This document shows, piece by piece, positions 1 to 13,689 of a DNA stretch of 64,000 nucleotides. Both the position numbers and the translations under genes were made by a program. Source of the stretch: Acestrorhynchus altus (Eukaryota > Chordata > Actinopteri > Characiformes > Acestrorhynchidae); assembly GCA_034509495.1 (NCBI GenBank), contig CM067503.1, forward strand, positions 13,012,038 to 13,076,037, in the 5' to 3' direction. Below the pieces are notes generated by a model, which saw only the letters and a list, made by a program, of their open reading frames with translations, ran no database searches and had not been told where the DNA came from. Numbering within the stretch: position 1 is the stretch's first letter; every line of letters begins with the position of its first letter.

Positions 1-485
1 GGGATGGACCAAAGGTGGAGGTGGGGGGGGGTTCTGCTTCTGGCCTGTTGTGGGAGCCCCATCTCTCACTGTGAACTTCACATGCACTCTGAATACCAAC
101 TGTGAGCAAACATATCACAATACAATACAACTCACAAAACATCATCCCGGTGTCATCTACTAAATAAAGCTTTGGAAAAGTTGGGGTCGCGTCTGCCACT
201 GCTGACAGAGAAAAAGATGGAAACAAAGTGAGCTACGGATCCCAGGGATTGGGTACTGCCTTTCTGGAGGAACGGTTTGGTTTAAATAAACACTGATCCA
301 GTTTCGTCTTAACCCAAAAGCAGTCACTCTGTCAAGACATGACCGGCATCTAAAGTTCGCTTCTCAAATTAAATTAATGTGATTTATCACTTACCCAAGA
401 CAAAACCAAGTTTAGTTTAGAAAGGGACATGCAAGATTGACACTGCTAACAAACACTAGACTTTAACAATCTCATCTCAGTGAAC

Positions 486-735
486 ACACTATATGTCCAA
501 ATGTTTGTGGACAACCCTTCTAATAAATGTAAATAAATATTTAGCTACTTTAATTTGCACCCACTGCTGACATTGATGTGCAAACGCACACAAAGCTTGT
601 CTAATCCTCATAGAGACATATTGCCAACAGATTTGGAGAAGATAAACTGTAATTCTCTTTTGAGGTGAGCTGAGAAGTTGGGGATGATGTGTGGTGGAGA
701 TTCAACAATCTGACCTCGCTAATGTTCTAGTTGAT
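486..735 (+). repeat. Short Tc1-type non-autonomous element, left part
   Basis: Begins with CACTATATGTCCAAATGTTT, the terminal motif of a very common fish short inverted-repeat family. It then runs through a 'ttgcacccactgctgac' block also present at 31021-31400. The right end is missing here. A copy keeping only the right part lies at 15225-15469. Confidence 0.6.
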
Positions 736-885
736 GAACGCTATTCTTGCAGAGATTTACTTTCAATTTTAAGGTATTTGTTTGTGGTTTCTAACATTAT
801 AAGCATATACCTTTGAAAACAGTTAGCAGCAGCAATTGGCATCTAAAATTTGGACAGTCTGTATTTGTGTAATGTGTAGTAGGAC

Positions 886-1050
886 TGGCTGATATATATC
901 GATATTGATATTATCTGTATATAAACAGAGCAAGATATGAGTCAATATAATTTATATATTTTATAAATGTTTCAATTTTTCTGAAAACCACTTATAATAT
1001 ATCAGGACATGATTATATGTTCATATCACCCTAGCACCACTGTGCACTAA
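886..1050 (+). repeat. AT-rich dispersed repeat, copy A
   Basis: Contains 'atataaacagagcaagatat' and 'caatataatttatat', shared with the copy at 35342-35690 and, on the other strand, with the copy around 25150-25470. It ends with a 'catatcacc' motif, as the 35.7 kb copy does. It is non-coding and unclassified; the boundaries are approximate. Confidence 0.5.
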
Positions 1051-2632
1051 AATCTGTTATACAGATGAACAATTCTGAGATATCGGAGATTGATTATCAA
1101 CTTGAAGAGGGTTAAAGTAAGTGATTACTTCCATTACTTATTAGCAACATTAGCTTTGCAACTCCTGCACAAAGCTATACAAACACAGGTCAAACACTAA
1201 ATATGGCTGACAAAAGTGTTTAAACATGTTTTTCCAGTGAACTATTTCTTTAGGTTGGAAAGTTAGCCATCACTGTGCTCAGAAATACTTCCATAGGGGT
1301 AGAATGACCTCCCGCAATCTTCTCATCTCCTCCTGCCGTATTGAGGTGCTGCTTCATTTGCTTGCATCTGCTGTCATCTGCAAACGGCATGGAGAAATTA
1401 ATTAATAAATCAATGGGAAAGCGCAGGCGCGGGCCCCATCGCTATGAAGTGGACCAAATACATCCCTTGGCATGCACAGCAACCGTCTGGCATTTGCATT
1501 TCCCACAATTCAATTATCACGCTTGTCGACCAGCTGGCACGGTTCACAGGCTCACCCCCCTCCCAAACTACCCCCACCCTGACTGTGACTCAAACCTGTA
1601 TAGCTCTACTTGAATTCCTCTACAGCCAAGAATTCATACCCACATACAAAAAAGCAAAAAAAATTCATGTGTAATTTGCATAGAGCACAACAGGGAGATA
1701 TGGTCAAATATGGTCAGTGTATTTATTTTCATATTAGTCAGTAGGTGATAGTCACTAAAAAATAAAGGTTAACAAATGGTTCCTGGCTTGGACGTATGGT
1801 TCTAATTAAAACTGGTATAAAAGCTTTACATGATGTGGGAATATATAATTTTAGCATCGATATCACACAATGTGTAATTGTGCAATAGTCATATCACAAG
1901 ATGTACAATATCTCTTGAATTTCTTTATTAATTCCAATTAAAGAATCATGCTATAACTTGATAAACTTCTCATTTTTTTATTACAAATGTTTCAAATAAA
2001 TTATATTGATATACAGAGGGCATTGTTAAGATCAAGACATGTTGGATCATTGACTTCTGGAGAAATCTGGTGAAAATTATTGCATGTTTTAATATCAGAA
2101 AATATTTCCAATATTGTCCGGTCCTCTGTGGAAGTATTTCAAACTTTCACTTCATAACTGCACATCATTTTTACAAAAATAAACTTCTTTTAAAGCTTTC
2201 AATAAGAGCTCATTGGTTCTCAATGCAGTGCTCAAGAACCTCTCCATAGGGTCCATGTTTTTGATCAATCCAAATTCCCAGCACAGAATGGCAGAGCAAT
2301 AAAGTGGACCATCTGGCAGATGATAATGACTACTTTAGAGAGCAAAAAGTAACAATGGCCCTTCCATGACAACCTTTTTTGACATCCTCATTTTTAGGAG
2401 GGTAGAGCTATGTTTTTTATTTTACATTAGGTAACAATAGCTGATTTTAAATATATTTAAAAAATGTAAAGGCAGCTCTGTTCTGATACCTGTTCTGTAC
2501 ATCGTGTAATAGCAGTCCAGGCTGGAACACTATCGCTTCATCATGAAGGGACAAACTGCTGTAGGTTAAATAAGTGGATATCTGTAAAATGGGCCGGTTC
2601 AGCAAATGTTTAAATATTTGGTTTCCAATACA

Positions 2633-2659
2633 ATATATATATATATATATATATATATT
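2633..2659. repeat. (AT)n microsatellite
   Basis: About 13 uninterrupted AT units. It produces a Tyr-Ile repeat in overlapping spurious reading frames. Confidence 0.9.
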
Positions 2660-4992
2660 CATTTATTGTTTTTTATCGTTTTATCGGCCTGGCCTGCCAC
2701 ACACTGCATTGTCTGCATTAAAATGGCTATACCATTCTCTGTCTAATCAGGAACATGCAGGCAATGTTTCTGGTTGGTTCTGGAAGTGTACCAACAGCAC
2801 CAACAATGGATGTTTTGGAACAGTCACAACACATCAGTTAAAATATACAATAAGTACCTGTTCCACAGCTCCATATTTGAGAGAAAATTCAGTTGCAGAG
2901 TTAATTTCCAGCTTTAGCTATGGCACCGTTTCAACTATTTCTAATTCAGCTTTTAACACAAAAAGACTGACCTTGAACGTCATGCTCATACTTCATCTAT
3001 GTTCCTCTCCTTTAAATACTTTTCCACCTTTCCAACCCTGTCCAATACACAGCAGCTTACAGCCACCTCTTCTTCAGAGGGCAGCTGTTTTGGAAGCACA
3101 CCAAGAAAGAAGCGGAGATTTCACTCTTGCTACATGCTGAGTAGTGGGACAAAAAGAATGAGTGTGTGACAGAGTGGGAAAGAGAAGAGGAAAAAGAAAG
3201 AGTGAAAGCAGCTCCGCATGATATTCCACTATGTCACTATCATGTCTTTCATCCAAATAATATCCATTTGGTGGTACTCATATTGTGGTCCATTTCCTTT
3301 GAAGAATAGGGCTGAAGGGGGTTTATAAACTGTGCACCAAAAGATTGGCTGCATTAAATATTCATATGGTTACATGGTGTACCTATATGGTGGGTATTTC
3401 TAATAAAATGGCCAATGGGTGTGAATTAAAATGAACTGGGTACTGCTCAGCTATAAACACATCACTGGTTTACATGGCTTAAAAAAAAGATGCCTAATGG
3501 AGACTTTCATGCTGTAAATATATAATAAATCCCATTTGAGACTTCCATATTATGTCATCTAATGACCTGGTTTTACAGTCGTTCTCTTGTTTTTCCCCCC
3601 ACCCTTAGTACAGATAGGCTCATTAAAGTTAAACATCAAGCTAATCTCTTCAGTGGCTCAGTGGAGAGGGGAGTGCACCATATGGTATTCTATTAAAAAG
3701 GTTTCATTAAGAAAAGCACTAAATCAAATTTCAGCTCTGGAGACCACTGGCCATCCGCCAACATTCACTGTTCAAAGTTATTTAAATCAAAATGGCTGAA
3801 TAATGCAGCATGCAGTGTTTTAGTTCAGGCTAGAGTGAACAACCTAAGGCAACACCTCACCATCTTTCAGGCTTAATAACTGTATTTCTGACTGACAGGC
3901 ATTCATTTATTTAACACTCAAACACGACTGTTAGATTTTTACCCAGTTTTCCTTCACAATTTAGTCATGTCTGATTTCCACCCACTACCTAGGCCTCTTT
4001 GACCTGAAAGGTTACACATAAATAAGAAAGAGGATGGCCAAAAATAAGACAGGGATGACAAGAAACAACAAAAAAAGCACAAACAAGGATTGCAATGCTA
4101 TTCAGAAGGAAGGTAAAGATTACCAGGAACAAAACTTATGGACAATTTACTGGCAATATTTATTGAGTTACACATGCAGAATTAGTGTGTCTCACTATGG
4201 CATTGGGTATAAGTCAACATGCCATATGTCTCTGAATAGAGTTGTGTCCTGTGCTAATTCATCCCATGCAACTTGAATATTCTCACTATGTTACTATAGA
4301 TTTTCCAGTAGCGATGGGAGTGTTGATGGTACATCCAATAGCTTCCCACACATTTTCAACTGGAAATTGTTCTGCTTTGTTATATAGTCACATTTGTGCC
4401 TCAGATACTCTACCTGCTTCCCTTGCTTTAAAGTGCCATTAACACAAAGCAACTGGAAAGCTGAACATGCCTGGAGGAGAACATAAATAGCCAATTCTTT
4501 TAATCAGCTAATAGACACGTGCATGGGCCTGCATCATGCTGACTGCTGAGTGAAGAAGGGGAGCTGCAATTATGATCTTTTGGACTCCAAACCACAAACG
4601 GATGAGTGCATCACTTGGGAATGGTGAACAGGTAGATCACTATTCTTCTCTACATTCTTCCCAAAGACTTCCCACTGGCAACAAAGCCTTGGCAGCAACA
4701 TTTTTTTCACTTCTCATGTTGAACAGAAAGAGTCTTGTTACATCTGAAGCCATGGACAAAGGATGTGTGACTCACACTGTCAAGTTTGCGTATGATTTTG
4801 AAAAAGGCAGGCTTGAAGGACAGCTCATTTATAGGCAGTGATAAAGTGAAGGCGAGGTGAGAAATACGGTTTCCTACTGACACTCCCTCAACACAGTATG
4901 AGCGAGAGCAAGCAAGAGAGATGCACACCTACACAGATCCACACAGGTGACTGCAGTGCAGTGCTTTTCTCTATCACAATTACTCTCCACAG

Positions 4993-5140
4993 ACAGGTTT
5001 GGAGGTCAATGTAAGACTCCTCTGTTCATCACCAGGTGTGGCACTACATCTTCATCACACCAGTCTACTTTGATTGTGGTCTTTCTTTGCTTTTCCTCTT
5101 GTCTTTCTGTCACCTTTTTCTTTGTCTTTACTTCATTATC
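4993..5140 (+). repeat. Local direct repeat, copy 1
   Basis: The segment 'tttggaggtcaatgtaagac', then 'ttcatcaccagg', then a pyrimidine-rich tract, is repeated with divergence at 5571-5720 about 580 bp downstream. A SINE lies between the copies. Both are followed by T/C-rich sequence that gives hydrophobic spurious ORFs. Confidence 0.55.
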
Positions 5141-5189
5141 TCTTCCCTTAATTTCTTCTATTGTTTCCTGTTTTTTTCTCTTTCCATAT

Positions 5190-5415
5190 GGGACAGTGGT
5201 AACTCAGTGGGTTACTGCCGACAGGGTTGTGGGTTAGATACCCTTGTTCGATAAGCTGCCACTGTTGAGCCCATGCACAGGCCTGATGCCCCCTGGTATA
5301 TGCAGTGAAGGCTGCCCACTCCTCTGGGCTCACTGTTTCACTGTGTGTATGCTCACTAGTGTGCATGTGTGTATTCACTGCATAGATGGTTTAAAGGTGG
5401 GGGGCAAATTCCATC
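5190..5415 (+). mobile_element. tRNA-derived SINE
   Basis: Starts 'gggacagtggtaactcag', a degenerate A-box region, followed by a B-box-like 'gtgggttagatac'. It continues with 'aagctgccactgttgagccc' and 'gcagtgaaggctgcccactc', the body of a SINE family common in otophysan fishes. It ends near 'cactgcatagatggtttaaa'. The B box has decayed, so the copy is old and unlikely to be transcribed by RNA polymerase III. Confidence 0.7.
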
Positions 5416-5570
5416 AATATCCTACATAAACTGTGGTCGTGGCTGTCTTGTCCTATTCAATGTCCTTTGCCTTTTTAAAACGTCTTTTTTGCTTCCTTCT
5501 TTCCTTCTTCAATGGTCTTTATTTCCCTCTTTCTGACATACTGTCAAAGTACTGTCTTCAAAGACTTTCA

Positions 5571-5720
5571 TTTGGAGGTCACTGTAAGACTCAGTTCATC
5601 AGCAGGACTGGCACTACCTTTTCATCACTAATTCTTGCTATTTTCTTTGTAGTTTTGTCTATTTTCTTCTTTCTTATCTATCCTTCTTTATCTAGTTTCT
5701 TTATTTTCTCTTGTTGTCCT
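5571..5720 (+). repeat. Local direct repeat, copy 2
   Basis: A diverged copy of 4993-5140, sharing 'tttggaggtcactgtaagac', 'ttcatcagcagg', 'ggcactac' and 'ttcatcac', followed by a T/C-rich tract. The pair suggests either a segmental duplication or two copies of an unclassified repeat. Confidence 0.55.
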
Positions 5721-7324
5721 CATCTTAACTTTTTCAATAATTCTTTCTTCTTTCTGAATTTAACACTATTAAAATGTTTAACCTTGGCATACTCCATTTT
5801 GAGTTTCCCTACTAAAATGTTGGTGGCTTTAATAAGAGATAGGTAATTACTGTCTTGACCATCCTGGTTTCTTTGGCTCAAAAAAAAGTGAAACAATTAA
5901 CACGCTTGTGTACACTGGTCTTGCTGTTCAAGGATTCTTTTTCTTAGAACACCTGCCAAACCAACAGCCTTCCTGAGCTTTAGTTTCCAAAGGAAAGCAA
6001 GTGCTGACATAATCTGCCTTTTTCATAAAAAGTCATTTGAGTGTGTGGGCAGTTAATACAAGGAGACAAGGCTCGAAGGTGCTTCTGCAAGTTTGAGAGA
6101 TGATGTCTGGGATTCTTGGCTGCGATACACAAACAACAGAATTCATCTTCATAGAACTCAGCCCAACTTTGTCCTGGCCTATCCCAATTTCAATGTGTTG
6201 GCATAACCCTAGAAGACATTGCTCGTTACATACCGTACATGACCAAGCTTATCTACATCCCACACACAGCTACAGGCATGTATCTTCTCTTCAGTGGAGC
6301 TCCAGAGAACTCAATGCTGCAGCCAAGACTCATCATGGCATTAATAAACCACACTCGCTGGAGTGTAACCTAGCCTCTAGCAAGCTCAACATATGTACTT
6401 TCCCTTTGTGTACGGCAGCAGGAGCAACAGTGATATAAATAGTGCAATAAATAGATAATATCTCTAGTGAAACCTACATCAATCTCATCCCTGTCTACTC
6501 CCACTCTTGTCCTGTATCCTACTCTGGAGGGACGAACAGCAACTTGGCTTGCAAAAGTTTTCTGCCTCCATCCAGGTTTGCTCCTCTTGGGCTCCCCGGC
6601 TGTTACCAGCCTTTGTGAGATATTGCAAGCCGTTAGATCGGCAGGTTGAAATACTCAACCTGCCACTAGTGAATCCATCAGCAAAGTGAAAAGCAGCAGC
6701 AGAAACGTGCTGAAATATGTTTCAGGCCAAATTAATTCTCACTGGCAGAAAGTCATGCATGTAACAACAGAGTCAAAAAGGTACAATTCCAACAGATCTG
6801 TTAGACAGGAGGTCACAAGTGGCTTAGAAATCCATAAGCCAGTTATTTACAAGAAGTACTAAACTATACATAAAAACAGTAAACTTTGCCTTGGCAAACA
6901 GAGGCACAGTGATGGAAACAGTTTTCCCATCTGGGGAAAGAACATGTTTCAAATACAAACCAGTCATTTTCTTTTACAGCCTACCGCAAACAGCTGTAGA
7001 GGCACTCTTTTAGGTTTATAACATATCACATTGTAGGAGGTGGTGCCAGTACAATTTGGGCAACATTTTATGATGATAAAGGTTCTCTGACAGTAATTCT
7101 ATAATGCAGGAATACCATGAAATAACATTGTCTCCCTGAAATGGACCACTCATGTGGCTCGTTTAAGTGAAAGGTGCAATGTTGCACCAGAGTTTTAAAG
7201 ATAAAGTACTCAGTGTCAATCCCAGAACAGCACCAAATACACTGTTGGTTCAAACAGAGACAGAGATGTTAAGCTCGTACATGGGATTGGATTGATTCTT
7301 GGAAATATTGAGCCTTACTTGCCC

Positions 7325-7557
7325 CAAATTAGGGCTGAACAATTATTTATATACCATGTATGTAGCCATGTGACTCTGCCCTGTCCAGTCTGTGACATGG
7401 AGGCAGCATGGAGAACTCAGAGATACAACTGATGAACTCAGCTTGTACCAAAGAAAAAAGGTGCTGTTTATTAAAAATAATTATTCAAAATCATAATCAA
7501 AGCAAAATGTTATACAATTAATCGCAATATTGATTTGAGGTCAAATCGCCCAGCACT
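7325..7557 (+). repeat. Dispersed non-coding repeat, MITE-like
   Basis: Begins 'tagggctgaacaattattta' and ends 'gaggtcaaatcgcccagcac' after an 'attaatcgcaatattgat' block. This resembles the 'agggctgcacaatta/aatcgcccagccct' short inverted-repeat elements common in fish. The unique-looking middle may be a nested fragment. Confidence 0.4.
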
Positions 7558-10123
7558 ACTCCACTACCTCTGGAAGTAGCACACTTCAGATGCTGCTTTT
7601 GTCTACTGTCCAGAAAAGGCTTTCTACTAGATTTGAGCTCTAGAGAGACCTATTCTGTTGAAAATACTTCTCTACAGTGTCAGCGATGGGTGCAACTTAA
7701 AGTAGCTGAATACATTCACAAACAAGAGCAAGGCAAGGGTACTTTCAATTGCAATTGTACAATTTTAAATTATAATTACCAGTATGGGAGTGTGATTTGA
7801 TCTTTGTGCTTACATTAAAACAGCCCCACTGTTTAGATAAAATGTGTTGCTAATTCATATGGAAATAAATTCAGAAGCGCTGTTTCTTAAAACATGCGGT
7901 TCACTTGCTGATAAACAGCTGTTTACACAATTGCTTTATAAAGTCTTAGATTTTACATTATGGTTTCAATGTTCCACTGCAAGTCCACAGAGTCTAAACT
8001 CTTATTTACTTTCAGGGAAAATTCTCATGGCTGCCAGTTGAAAAATGTTCATTAATGGCATCCTGAGGACATGGGACTGTGCTCTGAACAAGACTCAGAA
8101 CGGGATTGAGATTAAACTAGCTCATACCGACCCATGCCGATATGGCTGATTTACACCTGATCCCAATATATGGATCATGATCAGTACATCCCTAAATCAG
8201 AGTACACAATTTCAATACATTTCCAAAAAAACAGCTGAGGTTAACCACAATTCATTCTTCTGTGTTTAACGGCAAACCCAACCAAAACATGCTCCACTTT
8301 CTATGCCCCAGTTTAACACCGTTAGCATCATCACCGGATTAGAATAGACATACCTGTTCATAGCGATTTTTTTATGCTGTATTTTGAATATCCAAACACA
8401 ATGGAAACATGTCCATAAGAAGACAATGAACAGTAATCAGTGTTAGACAGATTAAAAGTGCTAATAAACTTGTCTTATGAACTACTGCTTTCATTACTGT
8501 TGAACTAAGTGCAGTCACCTTGGATACTGATCTTGGGGTGGGTGAGACTTGCATGGGCCTTCCAGTTATAAAATACTTAAAGCATTATCTAAAAAATAGC
8601 AAGACCATCAAGCAAATGCAACAACATACCCAGTTAATAACCTATTATTTGCTAATCCAACAGAAAGAAGTCCAGAGCACATCTGTCTTGTGTCTGTTTC
8701 CGTTTTATTTCACACAAAAATTAAAAGCCAGTCTGATATTTTATGCTTTTTCAAACTTTTGTTCAACCTTGGGGGGTATCCAGCCCCTGCACTCTCTCAG
8801 CAACCAACACCCATAGTGACACACCAGTTTTCCTGATGGCCAGTCCATCACTAAAGCACATGATGGAAGGGCAACTTAGTGTAATTAAGAACCAGTGCAT
8901 TCACTTGGTGTGTAGAGACAAAAATTGCACCCTTGCATGTTGACACACTCCACTTGGTTATTCAGAGCTACCCACGAACACCGTCACAACCATATGGCTG
9001 TATGCTCACTTTTCTGTGCCCAGCTCAGCTTCTTTTTTTGCTGCAGTGGCAATTCATCACCATCAAGTTTCATTTTCTCCATCTGTTCACTTGACTGGCA
9101 TATTTGAAGCAAAATTACAAATCAGAAACCTACAAAAAAAACCTGTTTTATAGGGTTGTAAAAAAAACATGTAAAATCCGGAAAGGTTTTCCAGTCTAAA
9201 AGTAGCATTTAATATACTACACATTCTGTAGCGCAGCATAAAAATGGCTTATTTTTCATGCTTTTTATGTTTTTGTTCAACAGTGTTCTCTCATTACAGT
9301 ACCCGGTGACATAATATTATATACCTCATTACAAGTTCACTTGCCACAATTGCATATTCATAGCACCAACCAGTTCACACTATGGATATTTGAGTATATG
9401 TATACACTTTTCTATACTACATACTATAAGGGCCAAAAATGTACCCATAATTCATAGCTGATTTTTCTATTTAGTGTCTAGCCAGATTGAAATTTAATGT
9501 ACACCATGCAACGTACAGAGTGATAGTGATATTGCTTGCACTACACATCTGTTTGTTTGAAATATTTCCACATATATGTTTCTGTTTAGATGCTGTCCCT
9601 TTGCTCAAAATCAGACACGGTATTAGCTCTTTTTTTAAACTTGAACCTGATTAATAAACTAATCAGGTAAGTTTTATATATTTATATAGACCTATTTGCA
9701 TAAAGGCACCCATTTCAAACAGAAAATCAGAGGTAACAAATGATCAATACCACCTTAGAGAAAAGAAAACTAAACCTCAGGAGCTCAAACCAGTCAGAGG
9801 TGGCCTCAGACCCAAGTCCTGTCCTTCTTTTAGGGACTTGCAAACTGTTGAATCTGTTCATATTTCTTTCCACTCACATTTTAATTAGAGACCTGGCACT
9901 GTTCGCTCATGCTAATTTGTGCTTATTCCATGCTGCCTGCTCCCTCTCCCTGAGTGAGCGAGCTTGCCATTTCCTTCCAACAGAGGGGGAGGTGACAGAT
10001 TGGCTGAGATCATCATGATAGGCTCCTAATCTATTATTAGACTGCTTCCTCAAGATAGGCATGGTTTGTTTTTGCTATAACAAAAAATGGAAAGTGTGAG
10101 ACAAAAGCCAACAGGCTTCTGCA

Positions 10124-10125
<2 letters not shown>

Positions 10126-10157
<32 letters not shown>

Positions 10158-10192
10158 TGTGAGTCTCTCTCTCTCACAGACACACACACACA
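10126..10192. repeat. Compound (GT)n-(CT)n-(CA)n microsatellite
   Basis: A GT run is followed by a short CT run and then a CA run. The GT and CA ends are mutually complementary and could fold back. Confidence 0.9.
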
Positions 10193-10239
10193 TTTTTATG
10201 CTTTGTTAGGATGCGAGGCCCTAATGCAGATGGGTCAAA

Positions 10240-10470
10240 TATGTAAGGAAAGTACCTCATATAAAACAAAAGTAAAAGTATCTCAGTGAGGTGTTGGGCC
10301 ACCTTGAGGTATTTCAGAAGATTGACAAAACAAGCCAATCTTCCAGACAAGCCTCTGACTCTGTACTGGAGGGATGGAACTCTTATCGCCAAAAGATTTT
10401 CACTCGACTGCTGGTGTTTTGATGATGGTGGTGGAGAGCCTGGCAGAATTGAATACATGCACCCTACAGG
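10240..10470 (-). pseudogene. Tc1/mariner transposase 3' fragment
   Basis: Read on the minus strand, the segment contains 'SSIPPVQSQRLVWK' and then 'GGPTPH'. These correspond to the conserved end of fish Tc1/mariner transposases (an I-P-x-x-x-x-x-R-L block, then G-G-P-T-x-Y). No catalytic motif is present in this fragment. It is an old, truncated copy with no function. Confidence 0.5.
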
Positions 10471-11471
10471 TTAGTGAATGGTTCTTTAGCTTTCATGAGA
10501 TGTGGCAGAGGTCATGGGTCACAATAACTAGTTCCTGTCCCATGACTTTTGGCAAGTCTGTGTATAATCCCTGCACTGTGGTAACCCATTTGACGTACAA
10601 CAATCTAGTGTATAATTATAAGCCATAAAATAGGGATTAACTTTTAGAAAAAATATGATTTTATAAGCAGAGGGATTATTTGTGGCTAATCTGTATGTAC
10701 AGCTAAGATTTTTAGCTAACAGTGACCTTGAAACATCAACATTTTTTTTACTTTTTAGGTTGGACATTTGTCCTGAAAATATTTAAACACACACGCACAC
10801 ACTTTCCCTGAGTAGTTAATCCCTTGCTGTCCTTCAGATATGCACATGCTGCCACTGGGCTCTAATCAAAGCTTGTCTTCTGCTTAAGCAGCCATCACTC
10901 TAATTTGTCTCTGCCAGGAATCAATTTGGAGTGATCTCTGGACAGACTCTGTCTAGTGTCCGGCAGGAGAGCCAATGAGACGAGGCTAAGTGCCACATCA
11001 GCACTAGCAGCTGTGAACTCCAACACAGCTGTCGATTATTCGCTTATTCGCTCCCGAGTGTCACAATCAACATTCCCTGTCAAACTTCACAATTCTACTT
11101 GCCACTGGCAACTTTTAGACCCATCCACACATCCAACTGAACAGTAGCTGGTTTTCTGGGACAGCCACACGCTGCAAAGATTGCCGCCTGACGCAATGGA
11201 CTGATGTAAATAGCCTCTAGATATTTGCTTGTGGCGTCATCCTGTGCCAGTTTTGTGGTTGCTCTTCCAAAAACACCACAGAAAAGCTCAGCATGGGCCC
11301 ACCTTCATCGTGGTTCAACATCCACCATCTACCACCTGTGCTTTCAGATGGTTGCATACATGTACAGCTTTGTGGGATCTGCCTAGGCTGCCGCTCAGAT
11401 TTGTTTACATTTACATCTAGCATCTCATTTAGCATGCTGCTGTCCAAGGGTTGTTCTTTTGATGCATTGGT

Positions 11472-11475
<4 letters not shown>

Positions 11476-11507
<32 letters not shown>
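11476..11507. repeat. (AT)n microsatellite
   Basis: About 16 AT units, uninterrupted apart from the ends. Confidence 0.9.
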
Positions 11508-11513
<6 letters not shown>

Positions 11514-13106
11514 GACAATTCTCTAATACTCAACAACAAAAGTCAATGGATGAAAATTCTAAATCTTACACTGACTGTTCAATTGTGGATAATGTTCAAT
11601 TCCTGAAAATGCGTTACCAGAACAATGAGTTTCCCTTGAGTCCCAAGTGACCAATTTTATATCTATATTGTATTCATTGCTGATGTTAGGCACTGCCGAG
11701 TTAGTATTGGTTGAGTAGAACCGTCATGGGTGAGTCTGAATTGAATTAATGCATCTATATTACTGCAGCAAATAAACATATTGATTTTATAAGACAATTT
11801 CAATAATTGCTTACATTTGAAACACATGAGCAACTGAACACTCACAGATGAAACCCTGTCATTTGTACAAGAATGGATTTTGTGTTTATGCTATGACTCA
11901 CAGTAGTTATGTTTACTGCCTAATAATATAACATATTATTTGTTTGTATCTGCCACTGATTAATCCCTTATGATGGCTGAGCTTCTAAACATTAATCATA
12001 GCATAGAAATCAGCTAGCTATTCACAAAATGCAGGTACATGAGAGTGTAAATAAAGCGTTAGCAAAACCCCAGTACTGCTTCTCTTTCTGTGCTGATTAT
12101 TCTATTTCTTGCAGAGTCCTGTGTGGAAATGGAAACTGAACCTTCCTTTTGCAGCTGCACTAAGCTAAGTTGCAATGTGACATTTGCACAGAATCCATTG
12201 TTGAAGCAATGTTGAAACAGTGACAATATCCTCATAATTCCCTGCTTTTCATTATTTCAAAGATGTGTACATAGAGACTGGAGAGGCTGTTTAGTGTCAG
12301 TGCTTCAGGGCCTGGATAGTATAATAGGAATATTTTGTGGTGGACACTGATCTGAATATTATATAGCAATTTTACTTTAAAATAATGGCTTCAAAATCAT
12401 ATTGATGCTTAACTCACTTGTAGTAGTGAAAATGGCGGTCTCTGTCTTCACCAGTAGCAGTGCTTTGGGCACAGACTGGCAGAGTGTGAATGAAACCTCT
12501 CGTGAGAACTGCAAAAAACTGCCAAAACGTGTCAGATTCCCCAACAATGTAGAGGGTGGGTGATATGGTACAAAATATTAAATACCAACATTTAAAGCCA
12601 TTTTCACACTACAAGATAATGTGTCATTATTTTGCATTCAGTCAAAATACCTCAGTAGTACCAGATTCTTTAAAACTGCTATACAGATACAGTGTTTTTT
12701 TTGGTTTGTTTGTTTTTTTTTTTCTTCCCCAAAATGTGTTGTTAAAATGGAATAATTATACTGTTTGTAATGAGCATGTTTTGGATATTGCCAGTACCTA
12801 ATAAACACTAACCAAATGTACATGACAGTTAAAACAGTCATTTTGTTGTGAAATACAGAGTAATCCTACAGCCTCACACCTCTGGAGTCCAAACTGAACC
12901 CATCATCCCCTGGGCTGCCTCTTTCCCCCCGGCTCCTGCAGTATATGAGTACAGTATAGCAGTGGCGCCCAGCACTAAAGGGATTTGCATAACTCCATAG
13001 TCTCCTTTGGTGTCGGCAGGCTTTAATCCCCACTGATCTGATTGGATTAGCACACAAAGGCTGTCCCTGCGCGTACAGACATGGCCGAGCAGTGGGCCAT
13101 CCCGAG

Positions 13107-13107
<1 letters not shown>

Positions 13108-13163
<56 letters not shown>
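13108..13163. repeat. (CA)n microsatellite
   Basis: A perfect CA run of about 28 units. It gives the Cys-Val repeats in two overlapping minus-strand frames, which are not genes. Confidence 0.95.
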
Positions 13164-13166
<3 letters not shown>

Positions 13167-13689
13167 AGCCTTTGGCTGTGCAGCCCCAACTGCATGACCC
13201 AGTTCAAAATCTACTCACAACTATTTGAACACTAGGGCTTAAAAAATGCAACACAGAGGAATAGTCTATTTTCCTGCTTGATAAATAGTGTAGAATGCCT
13301 TCGGATGATTAAATGAGACAAACTAGAGTTGCTCATATCAAATTCAAAAGCTTGAACACTTATACACAAGGGTTTTGTCTTCAGTGGATGATGTGCTAAA
13401 TGTATTTTCAGTGTTTCTAAATATATTGCGGTGAAAAGGGTTTGTAAGACCAGTAGGTTACGTGCAGAGGCTGCAGTAATGCATAGGGCTGTACACTGGC
13501 AAGAACTTCGGGTTAGGATAAATATCAAAATATAAAGGTTATATATATATACAAACAGTATATAACAGTAATAATTTAAGGAAAACATGTGGCATTAAAA
13601 ATAACATGGGCATAAAATTAATCATAATAATTTAAAATCCATAAAATCCATGAAACTTTATCTGTAAACTATTAATTAAAATGGATTGA

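Noticed and set aside
2574..3140. 188-codon plus-strand frame
   Set aside because: Starts before and runs through the (AT)n microsatellite (Tyr-Ile repeat). The remainder shows no recognisable domain or splice context.
5433..5846. 137-codon Phe/Leu/Ser-rich plus-strand frame
   Set aside because: Translation of a pyrimidine-rich tract in the local duplication; hydrophobicity is compositional, not a membrane protein.
12866..13207. 113- and 94-codon minus-strand frames with Cys-Val repeats
   Set aside because: Produced by the (CA)n run at 13108-13163.
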